Of a DNA stretch of 64,000 bases, positions 1 to 10,227 are shown in pieces. The stretch is from Gammaproteobacteria bacterium (GTDB lineage: Bacteria; Pseudomonadota; Gammaproteobacteria; Arenicellales; JAANXG01). The DNA lies in assembly GCA_024639325.1 (NCBI GenBank), contig JAHEIO010000010.1:1-64000 (forward strand). Direction: 5' to 3'. The stretch's first letter is position 1. Each line of letters opens with the position of its first letter. Both the position numbers and the translations under genes were made by a program. The notes below the pieces were generated by a model. The model was not told the DNA's origin and searched no databases. It was given only the letters and a program-made list of their open reading frames with translations.

Positions 1-121
1 CCGCCGTCTGTCCGTGTTCACGCTGTACCTCGGCAAGTATCAGACGGGCAGCGTTGCGATTGTAAAATCCTCCGAAGTCGACCTGGTCCTGCAGCAACTC
101 CCGGGCTTTTTGCAGCGTCAT
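1..121 (-). CDS. Hypothetical protein, 3' part beyond window
   Basis: An open frame reads off the left edge on the minus strand; about 40 codons are visible, beginning Met-Thr-Leu-Gln-Lys-Ala-Arg. Its ATG overlaps the TGA of the phosphofructokinase gene (ATGA), so the two are probably translationally coupled in one transcript. The visible part is helical and charged, with no signal peptide or membrane segment. I do not recognise the family. Confidence 0.55.
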   Translation of the reverse strand, partial: MTLQKARELLQDQVDFGGFYNRNAARLILAEVQREHGQTA

Positions 122-1377
122 ATCTCGAAGGGCGCGAGTTTCTTGCCAATCAGGACGTTTTTCATGCGCGCATAGCTTGGCAATCCGCGGTGGTAGCTCG
201 GATAGTCCTCGCCCTGGATCAGCGGTTCGAGGTATCGACGGCAGGCATCGGTAATGCCAAACCCATCGTCCGTTATAAAGTCCCTGGGCATCATCTTCTC
301 CACATTGGCGACTTCATCCAGCTTTGCCGCCTCGATGACCCACTCATAGGGATCGTCGGATGTCCGGATAATCGCGGGCATTACCGAGTTGGCGCCGTCC
401 AGGGCCATCTTTACCGCGGCTTTGCCCACGGCATAAGCCTGTTCGACATCCGTGGCGGATGCAATGTGACGGGCGGCTCGCTGCAAATAATCGGCCACGG
501 CCCAGTGGTATTTGTAACCCAGATCTTGCTTGACCATGCTCGCCACGACCGGGGCGACGCCGCCGAGCTGCGCGTGGCCAAACGCATCGGTCAAACCCTG
601 ATCAGATAGAAATTTCCCGTTCCGGTCCCGCACGCCCTCGGATACGACAACGCATGCGTAGCCGTCACTGTGGACCAGTTCATCTACATGCCGGCAGAAA
701 TTCTTACGATCGAACTCAATCTCGGGGAAAAGAATCACCACCGGTACATGCGTCTCGTCGCTCGACGCGAGCCCGCCTGCGGCTGCGATCCAGCCGGCGT
801 GGCGGCCCATCACTTCAACGATGAATACCTTGGTCGAGGTCTTTGCCATGCTGGCGACATCGAAGCTCGCTTCCAGCGTCGACACGGCCACATACTTGGC
901 GACGGACCCGAAACCCGGGCAGTTGTCCGTTATAGGAAGATCATTGTCCACGGTTTTGGGTATGTGAATGGCCTGGATAGGGTAGCCCAGTGTCTCGGAC
1001 AGCTGCGAGACCTTGAGGCAGGTATCGGCGGAGTCGCCGCCCCCGTTGTAAAAGAAATATCCGATATCGTGCGCCTCGAATACCTCGATCAGGCGCTCGT
1101 ACTCCCGGCGATTTTGCTCCAGGCTTTTCAGCTTGTACCGGCAGGAGCCAAAAGCGCCGGACGGTGTGTATCGGAGCGCCGCGATGCTTTCATCGCTCTC
1201 CTGGCCGGTATCGATCAGCTCCTCCTGCAGGGCGCCGATGATGCCGTTACGGCCCGCAAACACCGTGCCAATCCGGTCGGGAAGTTTGCGCGCCGTCTGA
1301 ATAAGGCCGCATGCACTGGAATTGATAACGGCGGTGACACCGCCGGACTGGGCATAAAACGCGTTTTTTATTGTCAT
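118..1377 (-). CDS. pfp: Pyrophosphate-dependent 6-phosphofructokinase
   Basis: Catalyses reversible phosphorylation of fructose 6-phosphate with PPi as phosphoryl donor, so it can serve glycolysis or gluconeogenesis in the cytosol. The 419-residue protein has the family motifs: a GGGDS loop near residue 112 where the Asp before Ser is the PPi-type substitution (ATP enzymes have Gly), the catalytic PKTVDND motif followed by a PGFGS segment typical of PPi enzymes, and MGRHAGW near residue 190. An upstream cofactor-binding Gly-rich segment (AQSGGVTAVIN) is also present. It overlaps the small downstream frame at 121. Donor specificity is inferred from the Asp; ATP use cannot be excluded without assay. 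Confidence 0.9.
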   Translation of the reverse strand: MTIKNAFYAQSGGVTAVINSSACGLIQTARKLPDRIGTVFAGRNGIIGALQEELIDTGQESDESIAALRYTPSGAFGSCRYKLKSLEQNRREYERLIEVFEAHDIGYFFYNGGGDSADTCLKVSQLSETLGYPIQAIHIPKTVDNDLPITDNCPGFGSVAKYVAVSTLEASFDVASMAKTSTKVFIVEVMGRHAGWIAAAGGLASSDETHVPVVILFPEIEFDRKNFCRHVDELVHSDGYACVVVSEGVRDRNGKFLSDQGLTDAFGHAQLGGVAPVVASMVKQDLGYKYHWAVADYLQRAARHIASATDVEQAYAVGKAAVKMALDGANSVMPAIIRTSDDPYEWVIEAAKLDEVANVEKMMPRDFITDDGFGITDACRRYLEPLIQGEDYPSYHRGLPSYARMKNVLIGKKLAPFEI

Positions 1378-1401
1378 GATGATCCTTGGGTGAAAGTGTA
1401 G

Positions 1402-1767
1402 TTACAGCAGATTTTCGCCGGTGGTGCCCGAAGCCACGCCCCGGGTATCGCGCTCATGATCCGCCTGGGTCTGCAGGAGAGCCGCGACGCATTCGGTCAG
1501 GTCGTTGTAGTGCGCGTGTCCGGTGCCGTACTGATCCGATGGATTATAGAAAAACTGGCATCGATATTCGCTGAAGCCTGTTTTGAAAATGGCAAAGTTG
1601 CAGCCGCGTTCCCTGAAGAACAACGTGGCACACTCGGTGAGTTCATGCGGGTCCGTGCCCAGCCGCAGATCGGCGTCCGCCCGGTGCAGCTGGATCTCCC
1701 GTCTGAATCTCTGCTGCAACAAAGTTTCCACCGTATCGAGTTCCGCCTCGGTAAAATCCGGTATCAT
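1402..1767 (-). CDS. Conserved-looking hypothetical protein, 121 aa
   Basis: A 121-residue soluble protein beginning Met-Ile-Pro-Asp-Phe-Thr-Glu. A longer frame to 2031 exists but would run antisense into hemB, so the ATG at 1767 is preferred. The sequence is rich in acidic and aromatic residues with a central stretch CATLFFRERGCNFAIFK and no signal peptide or transmembrane segment. It lies just upstream of pfp on the same strand (24 bases) and divergent from hemB. Family not recognised; a role tied to pfp is only suggested by position. Confidence 0.6.
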   Translation of the reverse strand: MIPDFTEAELDTVETLLQQRFRREIQLHRADADLRLGTDPHELTECATLFFRERGCNFAIFKTGFSEYRCQFFYNPSDQYGTGHAHYNDLTECVAALLQTQADHERDTRGVASGTTGENLL

Positions 1768-1866
1768 GGCCTGAAGTTTTGTCAAAGCGAATATTTTCCC
1801 ATATTCATCTTGTTGAAGCGATACAAGCGGCGCCCCGCAGTGTGCAGCCGCAGGCTTTTCGGGTAA

Positions 1867-2922
<1,056 letters not shown>

Positions 2923-2933
2923 GGGAGCAACCC

Positions 2934-3326
2934 ATGGCGAGCACGGTCCGACCCACCGACATCAAGCTGCATCAAAAGTCCCGCGTTCTGGAAGTGACCT
3001 TTGATGACGGTTGCCATTTCGAAATGCCCTGCGAGTACTTGAGGGTGTATTCACCCTCGGCGGAAGTGCGGGGTCATGGACCGGGTCAGGAAGTGCTGCA
3101 GATCGGAAAGGAGAACGTAAACATCGATGCAATTGATCCGGTGGGAACCTATGCGGTCGTTTTCAGGTTCGATGACGGCCACGATACGGGGATCTATTCC
3201 TGGGACACCCTGTACGACCTCGGCAAGAACAAGTCTAAATACTGGCACGACTATCTCCGGCGGTTGGACGACGCAGGAAAGCAGCGCAGGCCCCAGCCCT
3301 ATGATGCGGCGATGGCGGATGGTTGA
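2934..3326 (+). CDS. DUF971 (GBBH-like N-terminal) domain protein
   Basis: A 130-residue single-domain protein of the DUF971 family, related to the N-terminal domain of gamma-butyrobetaine hydroxylase. Visible family features are the opening PTDIKLHQKSRVLEV strand, the FEMPCEYLRVYSPSAEVRGH segment and the central GTYAVVFRFDDGHDTGIYSW. A GAGGGAGC ribosome-binding site precedes the ATG at 2934, which is better than longer frames overlapping hemB. The stop overlaps the ubiE start by 8 bases. In many gammaproteobacteria this gene sits next to ubiE or hslVU; its biochemical role is unknown. Confidence 0.85.
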   Translation: MASTVRPTDIKLHQKSRVLEVTFDDGCHFEMPCEYLRVYSPSAEVRGHGPGQEVLQIGKENVNIDAIDPVGTYAVVFRFDDGHDTGIYSWDTLYDLGKNKSKYWHDYLRRLDDAGKQRRPQPYDAAMADG

Positions 3327-4065
3327 AGACGACACCCATTTCGGATTCAAGCAGGTGTCCTCGGATCGAAAGGCCGGACTCGTACGTGAGGTATTCGAAT
3401 CCGTTGCCGATCGCTACGATGTGATGAATGACCTGATGTCGCTGGGTGCCCACCGTTTGTGGAAGGATTTTGCCGTGCGACTGAGTGGGGTCCACCCGGG
3501 TGACCAAGTCCTGGATGTTGCCTCGGGCAGCGGCGATCTTGCCAGGCTTCTGATCAAGAAGGTGGGCCCGAAGGGTTCGGTGACCGTAACCGATATCAAT
3601 AGCGCAATGCTGGGAAAGGGCCGAGAGCGCACAGTCGATTCGGGCAACGTCGGCAATGTGCGCTACGTACAGTCGGATGCCGAGTGCCTGCCGTTTTCCC
3701 CGGCAGCTTTCGACTTCATATGCATTGGTTTCGGTTTGCGCAACGTCACCCGGCAGGAGCGCGCGCTGGCATCGATGTTTAACTGTCTTCGGCCGGGCGG
3801 GAAGCTGGTCATCCTCGAATTTTCCCGTCCCACCACCGGCCTGTTGAGGGCGCTATATGATGCCTACTCTTTCACCGTGATCCCTGGGCTTGGCAGGCTG
3901 GTGGCAAAAGATCGACAAAGCTACCAGTATCTTGTGGAATCGATAAGAAAGCAGCCCCCCCAGGGCGAACTCAAGGAAATGATGGAGCGGGCGGGATTCG
4001 AACGCGTTGATTTCAGCAATTTGTCAGGGGGCGTTGTAGCGGTGCACACCGGGTACAAGTTTTAA
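3319..4065 (+). CDS. ubiE: Ubiquinone/menaquinone C-methyltransferase
   Basis: SAM-dependent C-methylation of the demethoxy-quinol ring in ubiquinone synthesis. The 248-residue protein shows the UbiE N-terminus THFGFKQV, the SAM motif I VLDVASGSGD at about 64-73, the D-A-E motif of the adenine pocket (QSDAECLPF), the GFGLRNV segment and the PGGKLVILEFS motif. The ATG at 3319 overlaps the end of the DUF971 gene, giving a length close to the E. coli enzyme (251). Upstream in-frame Met codons would intrude far into DUF971 and are rejected. First of the ubiE-ubiJ-ubiB cluster. Confidence 0.96.
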   Translation: MVEDDTHFGFKQVSSDRKAGLVREVFESVADRYDVMNDLMSLGAHRLWKDFAVRLSGVHPGDQVLDVASGSGDLARLLIKKVGPKGSVTVTDINSAMLGKGRERTVDSGNVGNVRYVQSDAECLPFSPAAFDFICIGFGLRNVTRQERALASMFNCLRPGGKLVILEFSRPTTGLLRALYDAYSFTVIPGLGRLVAKDRQSYQYLVESIRKQPPQGELKEMMERAGFERVDFSNLSGGVVAVHTGYKF

Positions 4066-4092
4066 TGGAGCGGTCCTGTTGACGCAACGGCC

Positions 4093-4695
4093 ATGATCAC
4101 CGAGGTGCTCGAGCGCGCCGGAAACCGCCTGCTCAGGCTTGATCCGGACACCGTAAAAAACCTTTCCCCGCTGCGGGGAAAGGTTTTCAAGATGGACATC
4201 GGTGTCGTCGACAAAGCGATCTTTATTGTTCCCGGTGAGGAAGGCCTGCAGGTTCGGGAAGACTGGCCGGGCGAAGTGGATATCACCTTGAGGGGGTCTC
4301 CGCTCGCTTTCCTGCAGTTCGGGCTGGGAGGAAAGAATCGTGATAACCGCGTTTTCATGGACAAGAAGCTCTCGATCGAGGGTGATGTGGAGCTTGCACA
4401 GGATTTTCAGAAGATTCTCAATGCAATCGACATTGACCTGGAGGAACTGTTTTCCCACTACGTGGGCGACGTCGCCGCGCATCAAGTCGGGCGCGGTGCG
4501 CGGCGGTTTCGCAGATGGCTCGGCGAGGTGGCGGAATCGTTTCGGCTCGATGTCGGGGAATACATGGTAGAAGAAGCCAGGATATTGGCGCCGGATTGGC
4601 GCGTCGATGAGTTCATCGAAAAGACGGATATCCTGAGGGCAGATGTGGACAGATTGGAACAGCGCGTGAAGCGATTGCGAAAACGAATCGAATAG
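4093..4695 (+). CDS. ubiJ: Ubiquinone biosynthesis accessory factor with SCP2 domain
   Basis: UbiJ is a lipid-binding SCP2-like scaffold of the soluble Ubi metabolon, acting with UbiK and the hydroxylases. The 200-residue protein has an N-terminal SCP2-type region (about 15-110) and a C-terminal helical tail ending in a coiled-coil stretch (DVDRLEQRVKRLRKRIE). Position between ubiE and ubiB is diagnostic for gammaproteobacteria. An unusual perfect 15-bp inverted repeat lies within codons 22-32 (4157-4187); see the separate entry. Confidence 0.9.
   Translation: MITEVLERAGNRLLRLDPDTVKNLSPLRGKVFKMDIGVVDKAIFIVPGEEGLQVREDWPGEVDITLRGSPLAFLQFGLGGKNRDNRVFMDKKLSIEGDVELAQDFQKILNAIDIDLEELFSHYVGDVAAHQVGRGARRFRRWLGEVAESFRLDVGEYMVEEARILAPDWRVDEFIEKTDILRADVDRLEQRVKRLRKRIE
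4157..4187 (+). terminator. Terminator-like perfect hairpin inside ubiJ
   Basis: Two perfectly complementary 15-base arms (AAAACCTTTCCCCGC and its complement) surround a single T at 4172, with an A-run before and a TTTT run at the end of the right arm. It has the shape of an intrinsic terminator but lies in the early coding region of ubiJ. It could act as an attenuator controlling ubiJ and ubiB relative to ubiE; the U-run is short, so strength is uncertain. Confidence 0.45.
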
Positions 4696-4701
4696 CGGAC
4701 G

Positions 4702-6360
4702 ATGGCTCATCCGCGTCAACTTTTCAGGCTCTCGAGGATCGCTCGTGTTTTCATCCGGCACGGCCTCGATGAGTTCGTGGATACGCTCCACCTTTCCCGC
4801 CCCTATCGGACGGTGCTCAGGCTACTGCCCTGGCGGTGGTGGCGAGCGGCGGAAGATTCCCCGAGAGGAGTCAGGCTGCGGGAGGCGCTTGAGGAGCTGG
4901 GTCCCGTATTCGTCAAGTTCGGGCAGGTACTGTCGACCAGGCCGGATCTGCTGGCCGAGGATCTGGCAACGGAACTAGCAAAACTGCAGGATCAGGTTGC
5001 CCCGTTCTCCGGGGACCAGGCCAAGCTGCTGGTAGAGCAGGCCTACGGCGATGCGCTGGGAGATCATCTGCGGAATTTCAATGCAGAACCGGTCGCAGCG
5101 GCATCGGTAGCACAGGTCCACCTGGCCGAACTCCTTGACGGCACCGAAGTGATAGTGAAGGTGTTGCGCCCTGACATCGACGAAGTCATTGAAAGGGATC
5201 TCGATCTGCTGTACGCACTTGCCGGACTGGCGGAACAGTACTGGGACGAGGGCCCGCGGCTGCGGCCCGTCGAGGTCGTGGGGGAGTTCGACAAGACCAT
5301 TCACGATGAGCTTGATCTGCGGCGGGAGGCGGCCAACGCCAGCCAGCTGAGGGCGAATTTCATCGATTCAGATATCGTCTACGTGCCGAAGGTCTATTGG
5401 GAACACACCCGTCAAAACGTGATGGTAATGGAACGCATTCATGGAATACCGATACGCGACGTCGATGCGATCAGAAAAGCGGGCATAGACATGCGTCAGC
5501 TCGCCCATAATGGCGTGGAAATTTTTTTCACCCAGGCGTTTCGCGACGGTTTTTTCCATGCCGATATGCATCCTGGTAATATTTTCGTATCGGAAGACGG
5601 TCAATATCGAGCGGTGGACTTTGGTATCGTTGGCACATTGAGCGACTCGGACAAGCGATATCTCGCCGAGAATTTCCTGGCATTTTTCAACCGCGACTAT
5701 CACGCGGTTGCAGACGCACACCTGCGGGCCGGTTGGGTGCCGCCCCATACGCGAGTCGAAGAATTCGAGGCGGCGATCCGCACGGTTTGTGAACCCATAT
5801 TCGCCAAACCTATCAATGAGATATCATTCGGTCGATTTGTGCTGCAGCTGTTCCAGGTTGCGCGCCGCTTCGAGATGCCCATACAACCGCAACTCGTGCT
5901 GCTGCAGAAAACGCTGCTCAATATCGAGGGGCTGGGCCGCCAGCTGTATCCACAGCTCGATCTCTGGGAAACCGCCAAACCTTACCTCGAAGACTGGATG
6001 AACCGGCAGGTCGGCCCGAGAGCATTCGTGGAAGGTATCAAAAAGGAGCTCCCAAAATGGAACCGTATCCTGCCGCAGGTGCCCTCTCTGGCGTACGATG
6101 TGATGCGAAAACTGAGCGAGGCGGAATTTGCCAACCAAAGCCAGGCCGCAGAAATCGAGAAGCTGCGCCGCGAGATATCAGCGGGACAGCGGCGTCATTT
6201 CGTCGGTATGGTTGGCGCCATACTCGTGCTGTCGGCGTTTATCGTCAGCGCGCTTGACGGTTACGCTCCCGTCATGTTTCACGGTGCGCCGTTGCTCAGC
6301 TGGGCAGTCGGGAGCATCGGCGCGGTGCTTCTGGTTCTGGCCTGGCCCGATTCCCGCTGA
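4702..6360 (+). CDS. ubiB: UbiB family atypical kinase/ATPase
   Basis: UbiB is a membrane-anchored ADCK/ABC1-family ATPase needed for ubiquinone synthesis. In this 552-residue protein the family-specific KxGQ motif is at K72-Q75 (VKFGQVLSTR), the alanine-rich loop AAAS at 132-135 replaces the kinase glycine loop, the VIVKV lysine is at 153, and the catalytic FHADMHPGN and metal-binding VDFGIVG motifs follow at roughly 290 and 310. Two hydrophobic C-terminal segments give membrane anchoring. It starts 6 bases after ubiJ. Confidence 0.97.
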   Translation: MAHPRQLFRLSRIARVFIRHGLDEFVDTLHLSRPYRTVLRLLPWRWWRAAEDSPRGVRLREALEELGPVFVKFGQVLSTRPDLLAEDLATELAKLQDQVAPFSGDQAKLLVEQAYGDALGDHLRNFNAEPVAAASVAQVHLAELLDGTEVIVKVLRPDIDEVIERDLDLLYALAGLAEQYWDEGPRLRPVEVVGEFDKTIHDELDLRREAANASQLRANFIDSDIVYVPKVYWEHTRQNVMVMERIHGIPIRDVDAIRKAGIDMRQLAHNGVEIFFTQAFRDGFFHADMHPGNIFVSEDGQYRAVDFGIVGTLSDSDKRYLAENFLAFFNRDYHAVADAHLRAGWVPPHTRVEEFEAAIRTVCEPIFAKPINEISFGRFVLQLFQVARRFEMPIQPQLVLLQKTLLNIEGLGRQLYPQLDLWETAKPYLEDWMNRQVGPRAFVEGIKKELPKWNRILPQVPSLAYDVMRKLSEAEFANQSQAAEIEKLRREISAGQRRHFVGMVGAILVLSAFIVSALDGYAPVMFHGAPLLSWAVGSIGAVLLVLAWPDSR

Positions 6361-6403
6361 CGGGCAGAATAGCCCGCACCGGGGCCTTGAATGACGGCTG
6401 AGA

Positions 6404-6424
6404 CCGGCATGGCCGGCGGTTTTC
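6404..6424 (+). terminator. Weak intrinsic terminator after ubiB
   Basis: CCGGC and GCCGG arms at 6404-6416 are followed by CGGTTTTC. The stem is short and the T-run is four bases, so it is a possible but weak end for the ubi transcript. Confidence 0.35.
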
Positions 6425-6512
6425 TGTGAATATATCCAGTAGTAGTCCCCGGTTTTCCCGGTAAACCATGGGATTGCCGGTTTGGTTTCGGCCACTTTCC
6501 ATTTTCACCGCT

Positions 6513-6537
6513 ATACCTGACTAAATTACTCAGGTAT
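6513..6537 (+). promoter_or_regulatory. IscR type-1 operator upstream of sufB
   Basis: The 25 bases run ATACCTGACT, AAATT, ACTCAGGTAT and match the published IscR type-1 consensus (ATASYYGACTRWWWYAGTCRRSTAT) at 24 of 25 positions; the one mismatch is C for G in the right half AGTC. A TATTAT hexamer at 6535-6540, one mismatch from the sigma70 -10 consensus, overlaps the right edge, so binding would plausibly occlude a promoter. Known biology: type-1 sites are bound by the [2Fe-2S] form of IscR, linking expression to cluster sufficiency. No iscR gene is in this window. Confidence 0.8.
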
Positions 6538-6645
6538 TATTTGCCCTGAGCGCAGCCCGCTTTGCGTCAGGGGCTCGGCGCTCTTGGAACTCGGTTTTTC
6601 ATACCCAGATATAGGGAAAAATCCCAGCAGTTTGCGAGACATGAC

Positions 6646-8088
6646 ATGAGCACGACAACACCACAGATCGAAAGTCTGGTCCGTCGGGAATACAAAGAAG
6701 GCTTCGTCACCGATATCGACGCGGATACGCTGCCTCCGGGGCTTGGGGAGGATGTGATCCGCGCGATCTCAGCAAAAAAGGAGGAGCCGGAATTCATGCT
6801 CGAGTGGCGGCTCGCGGCGTACCGCAACTGGTTGACCATGAAGTCGCCCAATTGGGCTCATGTTGACTACCCGCCTATCGATTTTCAGAAAATCAGCTAT
6901 TTTTCCGCACCGAAGACAGACGGGCCGAAGAGCTTGGACGAGGTCGATCCCAAACTGCTTGAAACCTATGAGAAGCTGGGCATACCGCTGGAGGAGCAGA
7001 AAGCGCTTGCCGGAGTTGCAGTGGATGCCGTTTTCGACAGCGTTTCCGTGAAGACCACCTTCCGGGATTCCCTGGCCAAGGCCGGCGTCATTTTCTGCTC
7101 CATATCCGAGGCGATGCAGGACCACCCGGAACTTGTCCGTGAATACCTGGGTTCGGTGGTCCCCACGGGTGACAATTTCTATGCCGGGCTGAATTCAGCG
7201 GTGTTCAGCGACGGTTCCTTCGTTTATATCCCGAAAGGTGTGCGCTGTCCGATGGAATTGTCGACATACTTCCGAATCAACGCCCTGAATACGGGGCAGT
7301 TCGAACGAACTCTGATCATCGCGGACGAAGGGAGCTACGTCAGTTATCTGGAGGGTTGCACCGCTCCCATGCGCGACGAAAACCAGCTGCACGCGGCGGT
7401 GGTCGAACTGGTGGCAATGAAGGATGCTGAGATCAAGTATTCCACAGTTCAAAACTGGTATCCGGGTGATGAGCACGGGCGTGGCGGCATATACAACTTC
7501 GTAACCAAACGCGGGGCGTGTCGTGGCGACAACGCCAAGATATCCTGGACCCAGGTGGAAACCGGTTCCGCCATCACCTGGAAGTACCCGAGCGTACTCC
7601 TCGAGGGCAACGGCTCGGTTGGTGAGTTTTACTCGGTGGCGCTGACCCGCAACATGCAGCAGGCCGACACGGGTACGAAAATGATCCATATCGGAAAGAA
7701 CACCCGCAGCACCATCGTCTCGAAGGGAATATCCGCCGGCAGGGGGCAAAATGCGTACCGCGGACTGGTAAAAGTACTAAAGGCCGCCGACAATACGCGC
7801 AACTACTCGCAGTGCGACTCTCTCCTTATCGGGGACCGCTGCGGTGCGCACACTTACCCCTACATGGAAGTCAGGAATCACACCGCCCAGGTCGAACACG
7901 AGGCAACCACGTCTAAAATCAGCGAAGATCAGTTGTTTTATTGCAAGCAGCGTGGCCTCTCGGAAGAAGACGCAATATCCATGATCGTAAACGGCTTCTG
8001 CAAGGAAGTGTTCAAGGAATTGCCAATGGAGTTTGCAGTTGAGGCGCAAAAGCTATTGGAAATCAGTTTAGAGGGCGCGGTGGGTTAG
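6646..8088 (+). CDS. sufB: Fe-S cluster assembly scaffold SufB
   Basis: SufB is the scaffold subunit of the SufBC2D complex, on which clusters are built from SufS-derived sulfur. The 480-residue protein carries typical SufB segments: the [14 protein letters not shown]-terminal region, [34 protein letters not shown], the long beta-helix core and the CQSLLIGD-type region written [12 protein letters not shown], which holds a conserved Cys. The ATG at 6646 is chosen; a longer frame adds 28 unrelated residues and overlaps the promoter. First gene of sufBCDS-sufT-Rieske, about 110 bases after the IscR site. Confidence 0.97.
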   Translation: MSTTTPQIESLVRREYKEGFVTDIDADTLPPGLGEDVIRAISAKKEEPEFMLEWRLAAYRNWLTMKSPNWAHVDYPPIDFQKISYFSAPKTDGPKSLDEVDPKLLETYEKLGIPLEEQKALAGVAVDAVFDSVSVKTTFRDSLAKAGVIFCSISEAMQDHPELVREYLGSVVPTGDNFYAGLNSAVFSDGSFVYIPKGVRCPMELSTYFRINALNTGQFERTLIIADEGSYVSYLEGCTAPMRDENQLHAAVVELVAMKDAEIKYSTVQNWYPGDEHGRGGIYNFVTKRGACRGDNAKISWTQVETGSAITWKYPSVLLEGNGSVGEFYSVALTRNMQQADTGTKMIHIGKNTRSTIVSKGISAGRGQNAYRGLVKVLKAADNTRNYSQCDSLLIGDRCGAHTYPYMEVRNHTAQVEHEATTSKISEDQLFYCKQRGLSEEDAISMIVNGFCKEVFKELPMEFAVEAQKLLEISLEGAVG

Positions 8089-8125
8089 TCCTCCCTGCGC
8101 GCCGCCATGCCACGGTTTTATCGCG

Positions 8126-8902
8126 ATGAATACGATGCTTTCGATCAATAATCTACACGCCAGCGTTCAGGGCAAGGCCATACTCAACGGCATAGATCTG
8201 CAGGTCAATCCCGGCGAGGTTCACGCAATTATGGGTCCGAACGGATCCGGCAAGAGCACGCTGGCCAATGTGCTCGCCGGGCGGGACAGCTACGAGGTCA
8301 CCCGGGGTGAAGTTCTGTACAACGGTGAGAACCTGCTGGACTGGAGTGTTGAGCAGCGCGCGTGCGAGGGCATTTTCCTCGCCTTTCAGTACCCGGTCGA
8401 GATCCCCGGTGTGAGCAATATCTATCTCATGAAGGCGGCGGTGAATGCCAGGCGGAAGTACAGGGGCATGCCCGAGATGCCGGCGGTCGAGTTCCTGAAA
8501 CTGATCAGGGAGAAGATCAAAGTCGTCGACATGAAGGAGGAGTTTCTGCACCGTTCTGTGAACGAGGGATTTTCCGGCGGGGAGAAAAAGCGCAACGAAA
8601 TACTGCAGATGGCGGTGATCGAGCCGACTTTGGCCATCCTCGACGAGACCGATTCGGGGTTGGATATCGACGCGCTGAAGATCGTCGCAGACGGGGTCAA
8701 CTCGCTGCGCAGCGAGGACCGGGCCTTCATCGTGGTGACTCACTACCAGAGACTGCTGGACTACATCGTACCCGACTTCGTGCACGTGCTGGCGGGCGGC
8801 AGGATCGTCAAATCCGGTGGAAAGGACCTCGCCCTGGAGCTGGAGAAAGCGGGCTACGGGTGGATCGAAATCGCACCCGTTGCCGAGGCGGCAGACGCTT
8901 GA
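8126..8902 (+). CDS. sufC: Fe-S cluster assembly ATPase SufC
   Basis: ABC-type ATPase that drives conformational change in SufBCD. Walker [10 protein letters not shown] is at 37-45, the signature FSGGEKKR near 150 and Walker [13 protein letters not shown] follows, with the usual SufC deviation in which the D-loop reads SGLDIDAL. Length 258 is normal. It lacks membrane partners, as expected for the cytosolic complex. Its stop overlaps the sufD TTG start by 4 bases, implying coupled translation. Confidence 0.97.
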   Translation: MNTMLSINNLHASVQGKAILNGIDLQVNPGEVHAIMGPNGSGKSTLANVLAGRDSYEVTRGEVLYNGENLLDWSVEQRACEGIFLAFQYPVEIPGVSNIYLMKAAVNARRKYRGMPEMPAVEFLKLIREKIKVVDMKEEFLHRSVNEGFSGGEKKRNEILQMAVIEPTLAILDETDSGLDIDALKIVADGVNSLRSEDRAFIVVTHYQRLLDYIVPDFVHVLAGGRIVKSGGKDLALELEKAGYGWIEIAPVAEAADA

Positions 8903-10227
8903 CCACCGCGGTCGAACATTATGTCGCTGCCCGGAACGCACTCGTGCTTCCCGGCACCGGGCTGGATTGGCTCGATGAACTGCGCAACGCCGGCACCAGG
9001 CGATTCAGTGAAAAGGGATTCCCTACCCTGAGGGACGAGAACTGGCGATATACCAATATACGACCGATACTGAAGCAGAACTTCACCCCGGTAGCTGTCC
9101 TGGAAGGATCTGCCGGGCGAACGGAAGGGTTATCGCAGCATTTATTGCCCGGACTGGGTGCTTACCGCTTCGTATTCGTCGATGGCCACTATGTTCAGGA
9201 GTTGTCCGACGCGACCGGACCGGCGCGTGGGGTCGTCGCCATGCCCATGGCGGACGCCGTAACCCGCGGCCTGGACGGTGTCAAGACGTGGCTGGGCGCC
9301 TGTGTGCCGGAAGATCGTGGAGGATTCACCGACCTCAACACGGCATATATCGAAGACGGGCTGTATCTGCACGTCGACCGGGGTTGTCACCTCGAACAGC
9401 CAATCGAAGTCGTCTTCATCAGTACCGAACCGGGCGGACAGCTCATACAGCCACGGAACCTGTTCGTCTTGGGCGAAAACACCCGGGCGCACATCATCGA
9501 GCGCTATATTTCACCTGCCGGCCGCAGTCATCTGACCAATGCGGTTACGGAGCTGGTGGCCTGTAGATCATCCGTCGTTGAACACACGCGATTGCAGGAA
9601 GAGGGGATGGATGCCTTCCACATCGGCGGGGTTTTTATTCGCCTCCACGGCGATGCCCGCGTAGTGTCCAATAACGCCGCCCTGGGCTCGATGATCGCCC
9701 GAACGAATCTGCACGTGGCGCTGCAGGAAGAAGGGGCATGCTGCCATCTCTACGGTGTTTATCTCGGCAACGGGCGACAGCACCTCGACAACTTTACCCA
9801 GGTAGACCACCGGGCACCGAAGTGCACCAGCAATGAATTTTACAAGGGAGTCCTGGATGACCGCGCGCGCGCGGTGTTCCATGGCCGAATCATCGTGCGC
9901 GAGGGGGCTCAGAAAACGGATGCCCAGCAGCAAAATCGTAACCTGCTGTTGTCCGGGCACGCGGAGGTCGATACCAAGCCCCAGCTGGAGATTTATGCCG
10001 ATGACGTCAAATGCTCACATGGCGCGACCATCGGCCAACTGGACGACAGCGCCATGTTCTACCTGCGATCACGGGGTGTCGACGAGACCACGGCGCGCGG
10101 TTTGCTGACATACGCTTTCGCAGCCGACGTCATCAATAAGATTTCATCCGCACCGGTTCGCAATCATCTGGAGGGTGAACTGGGGCGTAAGATGTTCGGC
10201 GTGGGAAGACCGGAGGAGCTCTCATGA
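8899..10227 (+). CDS. sufD: Fe-S cluster assembly protein SufD (TTG start)
   Basis: SufD is the SufB paralogue in the SufBC2D scaffold and is needed for iron acquisition by the complex. The 442-residue protein shows the N-terminal [12 protein letters not shown] motif, the beta-helix core and the C-terminal [20 protein letters not shown] with the conserved His in KCSHGATIG. No ATG occurs before residue 100 of the recognisable protein, and the TTG at 8899 overlaps sufC's stop (TTGA), so TTG is the likely start. The ATG upstream at 8362 lies inside sufC and is rejected. Confidence 0.93.
   Translation: MTTAVEHYVAARNALVLPGTGLDWLDELRNAGTRRFSEKGFPTLRDENWRYTNIRPILKQNFTPVAVLEGSAGRTEGLSQHLLPGLGAYRFVFVDGHYVQELSDATGPARGVVAMPMADAVTRGLDGVKTWLGACVPEDRGGFTDLNTAYIEDGLYLHVDRGCHLEQPIEVVFISTEPGGQLIQPRNLFVLGENTRAHIIERYISPAGRSHLTNAVTELVACRSSVVEHTRLQEEGMDAFHIGGVFIRLHGDARVVSNNAALGSMIARTNLHVALQEEGACCHLYGVYLGNGRQHLDNFTQVDHRAPKCTSNEFYKGVLDDRARAVFHGRIIVREGAQKTDAQQQNRNLLLSGHAEVDTKPQLEIYADDVKCSHGATIGQLDDSAMFYLRSRGVDETTARGLLTYAFAADVINKISSAPVRNHLEGELGRKMFGVGRPEELS

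Noticed and set aside
670-1401. 243-residue plus-strand frame opposite pfp
   Set aside because: Overlaps the clear phosphofructokinase gene and has no recognisable feature.
6369-6378. TAGCCCGCAC after ubiB as another repeat copy
   Set aside because: Only ten bases agree and the following sequence does not continue the repeat.
8362-8898. Upstream extension of sufD to an ATG in sufC
   Set aside because: The added residues are an out-of-frame reading of sufC; TTG at 8899 overlaps the sufC stop.
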